Source: Actinomycetota bacterium (lineage in GTDB: Bacteria; Actinomycetota; Actinomycetes; Nanopelagicales; Nanopelagicaceae). From it: a DNA stretch of 64,000 bases. Within the stretch, counting starts at the first letter, position 1. The number at the start of each line of letters is the position of its first letter. This document shows, one piece after another, positions 38,646-45,456 of this stretch. The stretch covers positions 16,818 to 80,817 of the forward strand of contig WLIT01000003.1 in NCBI GenBank assembly GCA_009726125.1, written 5' to 3'. The translations under genes and the position numbers were made by a program. The notes under the pieces were generated by a model. It saw nothing but the letters and a program-made list of their open reading frames with translations. It did no database searches and had not been told where the DNA came from.

Positions 38646-39068
38646 ATGAGCCGCCAAGACCAACCCTGGATTCAAGCCACCAAGAAGTGCTGGCAAGAAC
38701 TCAATGTGGAGCTCTTCCTCACAAGTATTGGCGCGGATTTCAATTCCAACTTCATAGAACCTATTTCAAACTCAAACTTAACGGCCGACCCATATTCAAA
38801 TTCGATCTGGCAAATAGTTCCACACTCTCTTGTTTCGCAAGGAGTTCTTCATTGCTATCCCAAAGAAGTGGCTTCTGAAAAAGTTATTTGGGAAGAGTGG
38901 TTCTTGATGGATAACGAGATCCACCACCATATTCTTTCAAACCAACCATTTGCTTCAGCACAAGGAATCTGGACCCCAGAACCAAACGACATCGATCACC
39001 CTATTGAAGTACTTGGTAGAAGTTGGCACTATGAAAAGTCTAAAGATTTAAAGCCAACTCTTTATTAA
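38646..39068 (+). CDS. Unrecognised protein, 140 aa
   Basis: Soluble, acidic, Trp/His-rich (HHHI near 100) with no membrane segment and no motif I recognise. The start is ATG 38646, with a TAGATT box ending 9 bases upstream and a CTTAAA-like -35 at about 17 bp spacing. It is the last host gene before the tRNA and island and is convergent with the tRNA. The codon pattern looks like its core neighbours. Confidence 0.7.
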   Translation: MSRQDQPWIQATKKCWQELNVELFLTSIGADFNSNFIEPISNSNLTADPYSNSIWQIVPHSLVSQGVLHCYPKEVASEKVIWEEWFLMDNEIHHHILSNQPFASAQGIWTPEPNDIDHPIEVLGRSWHYEKSKDLKPTLY

Positions 39069-39082
39069 TTGGGTTTTAACTT

Positions 39083-39158
39083 TGGTGCCCCCGGTCGGAC
39101 TCGAACCGACACTGGAAGGATTTTAAGTCCTCTGTCTCTGCCATTGGACTACGGGGGC
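39083..39158 (-). tRNA. tRNA with UAA anticodon (Leu by codon), short variable loop
   Basis: Minus strand, 73 nt plus encoded CCA. The acceptor GCCCCCG pairs with CGGGGGC; the anticodon loop is CTTAAAA with TAA at 34-36; the T-arm is GTCGG/CCGAC; the discriminator is A73. The variable loop is only 5 nt, whereas bacterial tRNA-Leu normally has a long variable arm (type II). The D-stem has only three good pairs, a feature of type II tRNAs. The gene is a hybrid: bases 39083-39101 are host-derived, while the 5' part lies in the 67-bp repeat and is supplied by the island, with its promoter (TAGACT at 39175-39180). Confidence 0.85.
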
Positions 39159-39168
39159 CAATTAGGAA
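39102..39168 (-). repeat. attL: left copy of 67-bp attachment repeat
   Basis: Identical to 49371-49437. It covers the tRNA from the T-loop back to its 5' end plus 10 upstream bases. The next 3 bases differ, then 9 bases (gtcagtcta, containing the -10 box) are identical again. Confidence 0.95.
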
Positions 39169-39244
39169 GTGGTCAGTCTACTACGCGTAAAAACTGAATT
39201 CTGACACTAGCCTAAGCCTCAATTCATTCTAGATATGCAAAATG

Positions 39245-39263
39245 TGTATCCATTTTGTATCCA
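39245..39263 (+). promoter_or_regulatory. Left integrase arm-type sites (pair)
   Basis: Two copies of TGTATCCA at 39245-39252 and 39256-39263, 11 bp apart, between attL and the integrase gene. The same pair with the same spacing and similar flanks (ending in TAAAAGT) recurs at 49279-49297. This is the arrangement expected for arm-binding sites of a lambda-type integrase. Confidence 0.65.
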
Positions 39264-39296
39264 CGCTAAAAGTCAACTCTCTTATCACCTTCCACA

Positions 39297-40457
39297 ATGG
39301 CATTCGCCATTGGTATTTGGAATGGAATTGATATGTCAAAGAAAGCAAACGGTCAGGGTTATACATTCAAGGTAGGCAGTTCTTTCAGAACTGTAATTAA
39401 ACATAATGGTTATGTTGTTACTGCAATGGCAAGAACCGCTCAAGAGTCTAGGCAATTGGCTAAAGCCAAACTCTCACAACTACCGAGCATAAAGCGAACC
39501 CAAGATTCTGAAAGTCTTGAGAAATTGAAGCTGGCTGATTACTTATTGAATTGGTTAGATAACGAACATAAACACAATATTGCCCATTCAACTTATAAGC
39601 GCTATCACTCTCTATCTGTAAATCATATAAATCCATTAATAGGTAATTACCAAATTGGAAAGTTGACTCCCAAGATAATTACTTGGCTTTTATCCCAGAT
39701 GCGAAATTCTGGTCAGAGTGTTCGCTCTCTCCAGCAGGCAAGAGCCTTACTTTCTATTGCTTTAGGCGAAGCTGAAAACCTAGGCTCTATTCAGTCCAAC
39801 CCAGTTAGGAAAGTTAAGAATCCCCAACTCACAGAGCGCCAAATTAGTCCGCTAACTCTGGAAGAAGTTAAAAGGTTACTTAAAACATATGAAGGAACAT
39901 ATCTATCTGCCCGATTACATATGGCACTCATCTGTGGCTTGAGACAGGGAGAGGCTTTGGGTTTGCGTTGGCAGGATGTTGATTTAGAGACTGGGCTAAT
40001 TCAAATTAGAACACAGATTCAAATTATTGATGGGAAACAAGCGTTTTCAAGCCTTAAGACAGAACGCTCTAGGCGAAGCCTGGTTCTTACCGAGTTGACT
40101 AGAAACGCATTGCTTACCCACAAGAGTCTTGTTGAAGAAATGTTTGCTAAGGCTGATGGTGATTGGGAAGATTGGGATTTAGTTTTTCCTAGAAATAATG
40201 GAACACCACGTTCTGCTCAAACTGATTATGACGATTGGCAGAAAGCACTAAAACTCTGTGGGATTACCCCTAAACGACTTCATGATGCCCGTCATACGGC
40301 TGCAACTATTATGTATTCCCAAGGTATTGGAATTGAAACCATTAGCAGGTCCCTTGGACATTCATCAAGTGCCATAACATCAAGGCTTTACGTTCACTCG
40401 GCTGAAGAACCAATGAGAGACGCCGCTGAAAGGGTTTCAAGAGCATTGCAAAATTAG
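39297..40457 (+). CDS. int: Tyrosine recombinase / integrase
   Basis: 386 residues (374 if it starts at ATG 39333, before MSKKANGQGYTFKV, which has GGAATGG upstream). It has an N-terminal arm-binding domain (about 13-70), a core-binding SAM-like domain (about 78-175), and a catalytic domain with all residues in place: R216 (CGLRQGEA), K254, H329-x2-R332, H355 (LGHSS) and the nucleophile Y365 (SRLYVH). Next to attL, as is usual. It integrates and excises the island at the tRNA gene. No excisionase-like gene is obvious. Confidence 0.95.
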   Translation: MAFAIGIWNGIDMSKKANGQGYTFKVGSSFRTVIKHNGYVVTAMARTAQESRQLAKAKLSQLPSIKRTQDSESLEKLKLADYLLNWLDNEHKHNIAHSTYKRYHSLSVNHINPLIGNYQIGKLTPKIITWLLSQMRNSGQSVRSLQQARALLSIALGEAENLGSIQSNPVRKVKNPQLTERQISPLTLEEVKRLLKTYEGTYLSARLHMALICGLRQGEALGLRWQDVDLETGLIQIRTQIQIIDGKQAFSSLKTERSRRSLVLTELTRNALLTHKSLVEEMFAKADGDWEDWDLVFPRNNGTPRSAQTDYDDWQKALKLCGITPKRLHDARHTAATIMYSQGIGIETISRSLGHSSSAITSRLYVHSAEEPMRDAAERVSRALQN

Positions 40458-40468
40458 TACCTATAAGT

Positions 40469-40610
40469 GTTTAAACGGTTGAGTAAAAAAGTTGTTTTAG
40501 AGACACCGCGTGTCCTCAAGCACCAATATTCAAGGCGATGTAACTTTCGCACGCATCGGCGAAAGAGACCGCTTAGCCCCTGGTCTATTAATTTTATTAA
40601 CCGTTTACAC
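40469..40610. other. Hairpin cluster between int and HTH genes
   Basis: The 171-bp gap carries outer inverted repeats of 12 bases (40469-40480 and 40599-40610, 11 of 12 matching, core AAACGGTT/AACCGTTT). These enclose at least three hairpins: GACAC-cgc-GTGTC (40502-40514), CTTTCGC/GCGAAAG (40544-40550, 40559-40565) and AGACC/GGTCT just after. It could be an operator/leader of the HTH gene, a structured RNA, or a replication or recombination site. Confidence 0.5.
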
Positions 40611-40628
40611 AACTAAGAAGGATTTCTA

Positions 40629-41129
40629 ATGCAAAAAATAGACAAAAAAACTGGTGAAATCCACACCATAAGAATAAAAGGGTTATGGGCACCACTTCCA
40701 ATTCCAGCATTTCAGGTATTAGCTCGCCAAAAAGAATGGCAAGCACAGAAAGTGCTTGTCTGCTTAGTTTCTTTTATTGGTAATGAAGGATATTGCGTAT
40801 TCCCCTCATACATAACGATTGCAAGGGCCTGCGGCATAGGACAGAACGGAATTAGGAAGGCGCTTGACGTTCTTGAGGAGAATGGCTTCATCAAGATTCA
40901 CAAGTTTTACGAAGGAAAAAAAGCTAGAAATAAATATTATTTTCAAGACTGCTGTTGGGATTCTGGAAAGATGAATAAGAAAGCATCTCAATTTCTTAAG
41001 CGGACTCATATGTGCCTAGATTGTAAAAAGCATATTGATGGCGGCGGTTATGGCAAAGGTCCCGCAGGTAAGGTTCATTGGGGGTGCGGAGGTCCAGTAA
41101 TCAAGATTGGAATACCTAAGGCCGTCTAA
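40629..41129 (+). CDS. Winged-helix (HTH) protein with C-terminal Cys motif, replication/regulation type
   Basis: 166 residues, start ATG 40629 with GAAGGA 7 bases upstream. The central part (GNEGYCVFPSYITIARACGIGQNGIRKALDVLEENGFIKI; about 58-97) is a winged helix like those of plasmid and phage replication-initiation or DnaD-type proteins. The C-terminal part has CLDCKKH...HWGCGG, a possible zinc site. It probably controls or initiates replication of the excised island; it could instead be a transcription regulator. Confidence 0.7.
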   Translation: MQKIDKKTGEIHTIRIKGLWAPLPIPAFQVLARQKEWQAQKVLVCLVSFIGNEGYCVFPSYITIARACGIGQNGIRKALDVLEENGFIKIHKFYEGKKARNKYYFQDCCWDSGKMNKKASQFLKRTHMCLDCKKHIDGGGYGKGPAGKVHWGCGGPVIKIGIPKAV

Positions 41130-41185
41130 TGGTAACTACTTACAGTCTCTGTAGCGCAGTGGTGCCTCCAGAGGCTGGCTAAGTA

Positions 41186-41218
41186 GAAGCCCCAATCTGC
41201 CTCCGGCATTGGGGCTTC
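41186..41218. terminator. Hairpin with 11-bp perfect stem
   Basis: GAAGCCCCAAT (41186-41196) and ATTGGGGCTTC (41208-41218) with an 11-base loop, 57 bp after the HTH gene. Strong stem but no T-run on either strand; probably a terminator or a boundary element. The rest of 41219-41532 shows no supported gene; a TTGACA at 41425-41430 has no good -10 partner. Confidence 0.5.
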
Positions 41219-41544
41219 GTGTCACAAAAAGTAACCTGCTTGCAATCTGGCATAAGCACACGTTTGTCTGCAATCCTGGAGTTCAAAGCGAAAGGATTGC
41301 GAATACTAGGGGCAGCCCTAGCAAACTTTTGAAACAAGATACACATAAATGACACCGCACTTGTATTTAAATACCTGGGGTCAAACATTAGTTGACCTGC
41401 GTTTAAACAGAAAAACTAAATTGTTGACAATGATTTAGAATCCAATTGGTTTCTAACTTGTGTAGTTTTCTAGCCTAGCAATTAAGTGCTAGCTGACTAG
41501 CAAATTTCTATTGCATTTTTGATAGCCATAAATAGACTTTGAGC

Positions 41545-41754
41545 ATGAAACAACTAAACATTGCTATCTTCAATCTAATCAAGTCATTGCTCGCACGCCC
41601 GGTAAAGCCCAAGGAGCAGTCTCTCCATTGGGTCAAAGCTGATAAGCCTGTAGATGATATGACCCCTGAGGAAAGAAAGAAATTTGCCATCAAATTAGCA
41701 GAAGAAATTTTCTCTCAGAACGGGATTAAGGCACCTCCTCCAACTCAGGATTAG
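41545..41754 (+). CDS. Small unrecognised island protein, 69 aa
   Basis: MKQLNIAIFNLIKSLL forms an amphipathic N-terminal helix, followed by a polar part with DDMTPEERKKFAIKLAEEIF and a Pro-rich end. No family recognised. ATG 41545 is favoured over an upstream TTG because TAGACT (41533-41538) lies 6 bases before it, with TTGCAT 16 bp further up: a leaderless promoter. It could attach to the membrane through the N-terminal helix. Confidence 0.6.
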   Translation: MKQLNIAIFNLIKSLLARPVKPKEQSLHWVKADKPVDDMTPEERKKFAIKLAEEIFSQNGIKAPPPTQD

Positions 41755-41825
41755 GCTCAATTAAAAGAAGTCGGACATATTTTAAATACCCAAATGTCGT
41801 AGCCATCGGATAATCTACTGGAGTG

Positions 41826-42776
41826 ATGTATTTACAATTCCCAAAAAGGGTAGGGCTAGCCTTAATTTTTGCATTGCTAAGTGTTTCGCTAGCTGGATGC
41901 GGTGAACCAGATAAAATGCCAACTTCTAAAATTGATATATTTGTGCTGGATTTATCTGGGTCAAATGATAAAGCGAGCCAGCTGAGTAGGCTCAATGAAG
42001 ATTTTCAGCAATCCTTAATTAATGACCCACTTGGAGTGCCGAAATCAGGGAGTAAAAGTATTTCGGGGCCTGCTACCACCTTATTTACCTTCATAGAAGG
42101 TGTAGCGGCAAAAGCCCCAACTTTCAAAATTCAAGATTCAAAATCAACAGTTGATTTATGGAACTCCGAATTTGCAAAGGATAAACAACGAAATACGCGC
42201 TCATGGGAGGTAACCTCAAGTATTTACGACAATTATTTGCGAACAAGTCTGGAAATGGGCCCAGGCTTCTCTATATCGGAATGCCTTAATTTTGTTGATA
42301 GTAAACTTGAATCATTATTTAATTCTGAATCTAAACGAAATCTAATTGTCACACCTCTATGCCAAAAAATTGAAGAAATAGTAAATTCATATTTCAAAAT
42401 GGTTGATTACATTCAATTGACGAAAGCTCCCGCATCAGATGTTTTTGGCGCCCTGGCACAATTGGATAGATTAGTAAACCAAATTCATAAGGATGAGCCT
42501 GATGCGAAAATAACTGTGAATATTGCTTCGGATATGCAGCACCAAACCGGAGATAATCGTGATATTCCAGTGAGACTTAAGGAAGCCAACTTTGAGGGAG
42601 CGCAAGTCTGTGAAATGGCAATAATGGATAGAAAACAAAACGGATTTAGTTTTGATGAAATTGCTGTTGTAAAAGTAAATGGAATAGGTAATGCAAAAAA
42701 AATATCTGCTCAAAAAGGCACTGCATTAATTAGATATTGGGAATGTTTCTTCAATACTTCGGCCGAAATTAGATAG
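41826..42776 (+). CDS. Lipoprotein with VWA-like features
   Basis: About 316 residues from ATG 41826 (GTG three bases earlier is possible). The signal peptide ends in a clear lipobox SLAGC (Cys about 25). The mature N-terminus IDIFVLDLSGSNDKASQ has the DxSGS start of a MIDAS motif, as in von Willebrand A domains, and a later VNIASDMQHQTGD could supply the second metal-binding loop. The middle is unrecognised. It is probably anchored on the outer face of the membrane. Only 9 bp separate it from the next gene, so the two form an operon. Confidence 0.75.
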   Translation: MYLQFPKRVGLALIFALLSVSLAGCGEPDKMPTSKIDIFVLDLSGSNDKASQLSRLNEDFQQSLINDPLGVPKSGSKSISGPATTLFTFIEGVAAKAPTFKIQDSKSTVDLWNSEFAKDKQRNTRSWEVTSSIYDNYLRTSLEMGPGFSISECLNFVDSKLESLFNSESKRNLIVTPLCQKIEEIVNSYFKMVDYIQLTKAPASDVFGALAQLDRLVNQIHKDEPDAKITVNIASDMQHQTGDNRDIPVRLKEANFEGAQVCEMAIMDRKQNGFSFDEIAVVKVNGIGNAKKISAQKGTALIRYWECFFNTSAEIR

Positions 42777-42785
42777 GGAGTAAAA

Positions 42786-43946
42786 ATGAATCTTTCACTC
42801 GCGAACAATAGGGTTGTTAATATAAAAAATGTAAATAGCATGGCTAAATTAAAAGGACGGCGGGATGGAAAGGCAGAGAAGCCCGCAGAATCTTGGGGAA
42901 AGGATTCCGTTCCCTTCATTTCACAAGCTCATGCAATATTTAGTGCAGAAGCAGAAAATAGAATTTCGCTTACACGTAAAACATTAAACGACAGAGTATA
43001 TGAAACTTTAGAGCGAGAAGAGCAAATAATTCTACTTGAATCTCAAAAAGAGGGACTAAAAGGAAAAATTGCTGAAGCTGAAGAACGAGTGAAATTTTTT
43101 AAATCTGAAATTGATGGATATAAAGTAGAGAATCCGATGGGGCGCTTTGCGCGGACAAGACTCATACATGACGACATCTATTGGCTTGTCTTAGGGATTT
43201 TAATTGCTGGCGAAATTTTGGTAACAGCGCCTGCGCTTGTTCAACTCTTTGGTGAAGGAAGTTGGCAATCTTGGGTTATCGCAATTGCAGTTGGCTTTCT
43301 TCCAGTTGCTGGTGCACACCTCTTGGGAACTTTCTTAAAATCTAGGCTAGACCGTCAAAATCCACAAGAAGGTTGGATAAAGAAACTTTTCACCTCGGTT
43401 TTTATAGTTTTATTATTTGCAATAGCTTCCTTAGCTGTTTTGCGAGCCGGAATCACTGAAGGTAATCTCTTAAATTTCAATATAGTTCCTAAAAATCAGA
43501 CCAAATCTTTTTTAATCCTATTTTTTGCTGCAATTCAATTAGCATTCTTTAGCGTTGCCATTGGTCTTGGATTTCTACACCACTCTCCAGCTGCTGATTC
43601 CTTAAGAGACGCCAAAAAGGAATTAAAGAAATTGAAATTGGAGGAAACAGCTATTGCTGACCCCCTAAAGAAATACAAGTCAAAAATGGGACTTACTGAA
43701 GATGAGGTGAAGGCTAAAATTAACGCGTTATCATCTCAAGTTGAAGTTCTCGGTAAAGAGTTGGAAATAGCTGTAGCAACTTACAGAGAAGCAAATATTC
43801 ATTCTAGAAGGGATGAAATCAATGGAGGTCACACTTCTCTTCAAGCTCCTGATTTCATAATTGATTTGGATAAATTCAAGGACATTTTTGCATCACTTGA
43901 GCCTGTGATGAGGTCTCCAGAGAAAACAAGCTTCCAAAGCAGCTAA
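42786..43946 (+). CDS. Coiled-coil membrane protein, four helices
   Basis: 386 residues; GGGAG lies 5 bases before ATG 42786. A soluble N-terminal part with a coiled coil (about 60-112) is followed by four membrane helices (about 131-152, 161-183, 200-221, 240-263) and a second coiled coil (about 270-350) with a short tail. Both ends are thus predicted to be cytoplasmic and long-helical. No family recognised. It follows the VWA-like lipoprotein after 9 bp, so an envelope complex spanning the membrane is a reasonable guess. Confidence 0.75.
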   Translation: MNLSLANNRVVNIKNVNSMAKLKGRRDGKAEKPAESWGKDSVPFISQAHAIFSAEAENRISLTRKTLNDRVYETLEREEQIILLESQKEGLKGKIAEAEERVKFFKSEIDGYKVENPMGRFARTRLIHDDIYWLVLGILIAGEILVTAPALVQLFGEGSWQSWVIAIAVGFLPVAGAHLLGTFLKSRLDRQNPQEGWIKKLFTSVFIVLLFAIASLAVLRAGITEGNLLNFNIVPKNQTKSFLILFFAAIQLAFFSVAIGLGFLHHSPAADSLRDAKKELKKLKLEETAIADPLKKYKSKMGLTEDEVKAKINALSSQVEVLGKELEIAVATYREANIHSRRDEINGGHTSLQAPDFIIDLDKFKDIFASLEPVMRSPEKTSFQSS

Positions 43947-43977
43947 TTTTTGATGTAAATTCTCTGAGCCTAATTAA

Positions 43978-44163
43978 TTATTTCCATCTGGCTCTAGCTC
44001 CGTCAGCAACACACTTAAGCCCAGTGTGTTTGTGTCCAATTGCATCTTTCGGACAGAACTGACCGCGCTTAGGAGTCTTATGAACCACTCCATTATGTGC
44101 AAGGGCTGGGGTTGAAACTAAAATAAGACTAGATGTAAGAATCACACCAATTAACTTTTTCAT
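43978..44163 (-). CDS. Small secreted protein, 61 aa
   Basis: Signal peptide MKKLIGVILTSSLILVSTPALA, then about 39 mature residues with the pattern GQFC...G....G..C......RWK. The same pattern closes the HNH protein encoded at 44572-45456 (GAFC...G....G..YTC......RWR), so both carry the same small extracellular module. It lies 61 bp after the lipoprotein gene of that operon and may be its last member. Confidence 0.7.
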   Translation of the reverse strand: MKKLIGVILTSSLILVSTPALAHNGVVHKTPKRGQFCPKDAIGHKHTGLKCVADGARARWK

Positions 44164-44224
44164 TTTTGAATCCTACTCTCCTCTTCTGTTTATACCTAGA
44201 TGTTTGCAAGCAGCTTGACTTTAA

Positions 44225-44575
44225 CTATTCGTAAGAAGGGTCAATCTGCATTCCACACCAACTCCAATTGGAGTCAAACCCATCGGCAAGGTCACTGAGA
44301 TACTCAAAACCTTCATACTCGGACATTTGAAGCGCAAGATATTCCCCAATTCTGAAAGCGGTGTCATAATGATTTTGAACAAGGTCTGAATCCTTTGAAT
44401 AACCTTGGTCAAGAAATTCTTCCGCTGCAGATATTTCAGAACAAGCCCGACTCAGTTGCGCATCAACTTCTCCCTCCGACATAGGTGGAGTGCTCCCACA
44501 CGCTGTCAAAGTCAGGCAACTTACAGCAATTAGGAAACAGATGCCAGGCAATCCTTTTTTTACTTTGAGAGTCAT
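44225..44575 (-). CDS. Small lipoprotein, 116 aa
   Basis: ATG 44573-44575 overlaps the stop of the HNH gene (ATGA), so it is translationally coupled; GTG 44584 is a less likely start. The signal peptide ends in LTLTAC (lipobox Cys near residue 26), then a short acidic helical domain with CSEISAAEEFLDQGYS and SWCGMQID (two further Cys). No family recognised. Coupling to a secreted nuclease gene makes an immunity or anchoring role possible, but that is speculation. Confidence 0.7.
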   Translation of the reverse strand: MTLKVKKGLPGICFLIAVSCLTLTACGSTPPMSEGEVDAQLSRACSEISAAEEFLDQGYSKDSDLVQNHYDTAFRIGEYLALQMSEYEGFEYLSDLADGFDSNWSWCGMQIDPSYE

Positions 44576-45456
44576 TGCCTCCACCTGTTCCTAGTATCAG
44601 TATCTGAAGTCTTGCAGGTATAGATAACACCTTTAGCGTTTTGTCCCTTTACGCCTGCAGGAGCGCAGAATGCACCAGCAGTTATCAAGGGGTAACTGGT
44701 TGGCTGAGTGGCACTTGGTGTTGGTGTGGCACTTGGTGTTGGTGTGGCACTTGGTGTTGGTGTGGCACTTGGTGTTGGTGTGGCACTTGGTGTTGGTGTG
44801 GCACTTGGTGTTGGTGATGATTGATTAGCTTGATAACTAAATCCAGGTAAAACTGAAACTTTTAAATCACCGAATTTACAGGTATCAAAAAATCCCTGAA
44901 CAGCCGTTGCTTCTCTGTCATCATATGTAAGGGAGTAGCGCAACTTAATCACAATCCAGTTTGCAACATATCCGCAGACATTTTTTGCTGGCAACCAATT
45001 AGCAATATCCTTATCGGACTTTGAGCGATTAGTAGATAGTGTTACTGCAATTAATGCGCGAGAATCTTCTAAGTCGTTTGCATATTGTTGACGTTGCGTA
45101 GCAGTCCAAGCCCAAGCACCAGAGCGCCAAGCTTCTGCAAGGGGAACTAAATGGTCTACGTCCAACTTTGATGCATTAGTAATCGTTTTACCATCATATG
45201 CACTGAACCACTTACCACCTGTAAGTTTGCACTTAGTTCCTATTTTTGGTTTTACAAGTGCCTCTGAAATTAAAACCTCGGAACGAGTAGTGCAACCATT
45301 TCTATCTGCATCAATCCAATTCCCAAAAAGAATACGGTCATAATCCTCCATATAGTCGGGTGAGACTTGCGGTGTAACGGAAAGTGCATTCGTAACTGGA
45401 GGTATAGAAAAAGTTAAAATAAAGACAGTTAGAATGCCGAGTAAAAACTTTTTCAT
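44572..45456 (-). CDS. Secreted HNH nuclease (DUF1524 / GmrSD-C-like)
   Basis: 294 residues. A signal peptide (about 1-24) is followed by an HNH domain (about 35-195) of the DUF1524 type, with KLDVDHLVPLAEAW (H102), then LEDSRALIAVTLSTNRSKSDKD (Asn143) and WLPAKNVCGYVANWI. A linker of six TPTPSA repeats (about 210-250) is coded by six identical 18-bp units. Last comes a small Cys module ending in RWRQ, shared with the 61-aa secreted protein. Secreted relatives of this kind are common in actinobacteria and may degrade extracellular DNA. The start overlaps the zinc-ribbon gene stop (ATGA). Confidence 0.85.
   Translation of the reverse strand: MKKFLLGILTVFILTFSIPPVTNALSVTPQVSPDYMEDYDRILFGNWIDADRNGCTTRSEVLISEALVKPKIGTKCKLTGGKWFSAYDGKTITNASKLDVDHLVPLAEAWRSGAWAWTATQRQQYANDLEDSRALIAVTLSTNRSKSDKDIANWLPAKNVCGYVANWIVIKLRYSLTYDDREATAVQGFFDTCKFGDLKVSVLPGFSYQANQSSPTPSATPTPSATPTPSATPTPSATPTPSATPTPSATQPTSYPLITAGAFCAPAGVKGQNAKGVIYTCKTSDTDTRNRWRQ
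44709..44816. repeat. Six perfect 18-bp tandem repeats within HNH gene
   Basis: Unit tggcacttggtgttggtg on the plus strand, six copies in a row without a difference. It encodes the Thr-Pro-Ser-Ala linker of the HNH protein. Exact identity suggests recent slippage; copy number probably varies between strains. Confidence 0.9.

Noticed and set aside
41179..41388. 69-codon frame on the minus strand in the island gap
   Set aside because: No ribosome site, runs through the 11-bp hairpin, no protein features.
44709..44816. CRISPR-like tandem repeats
   Set aside because: Units are contiguous with no spacers and lie inside a coding linker.
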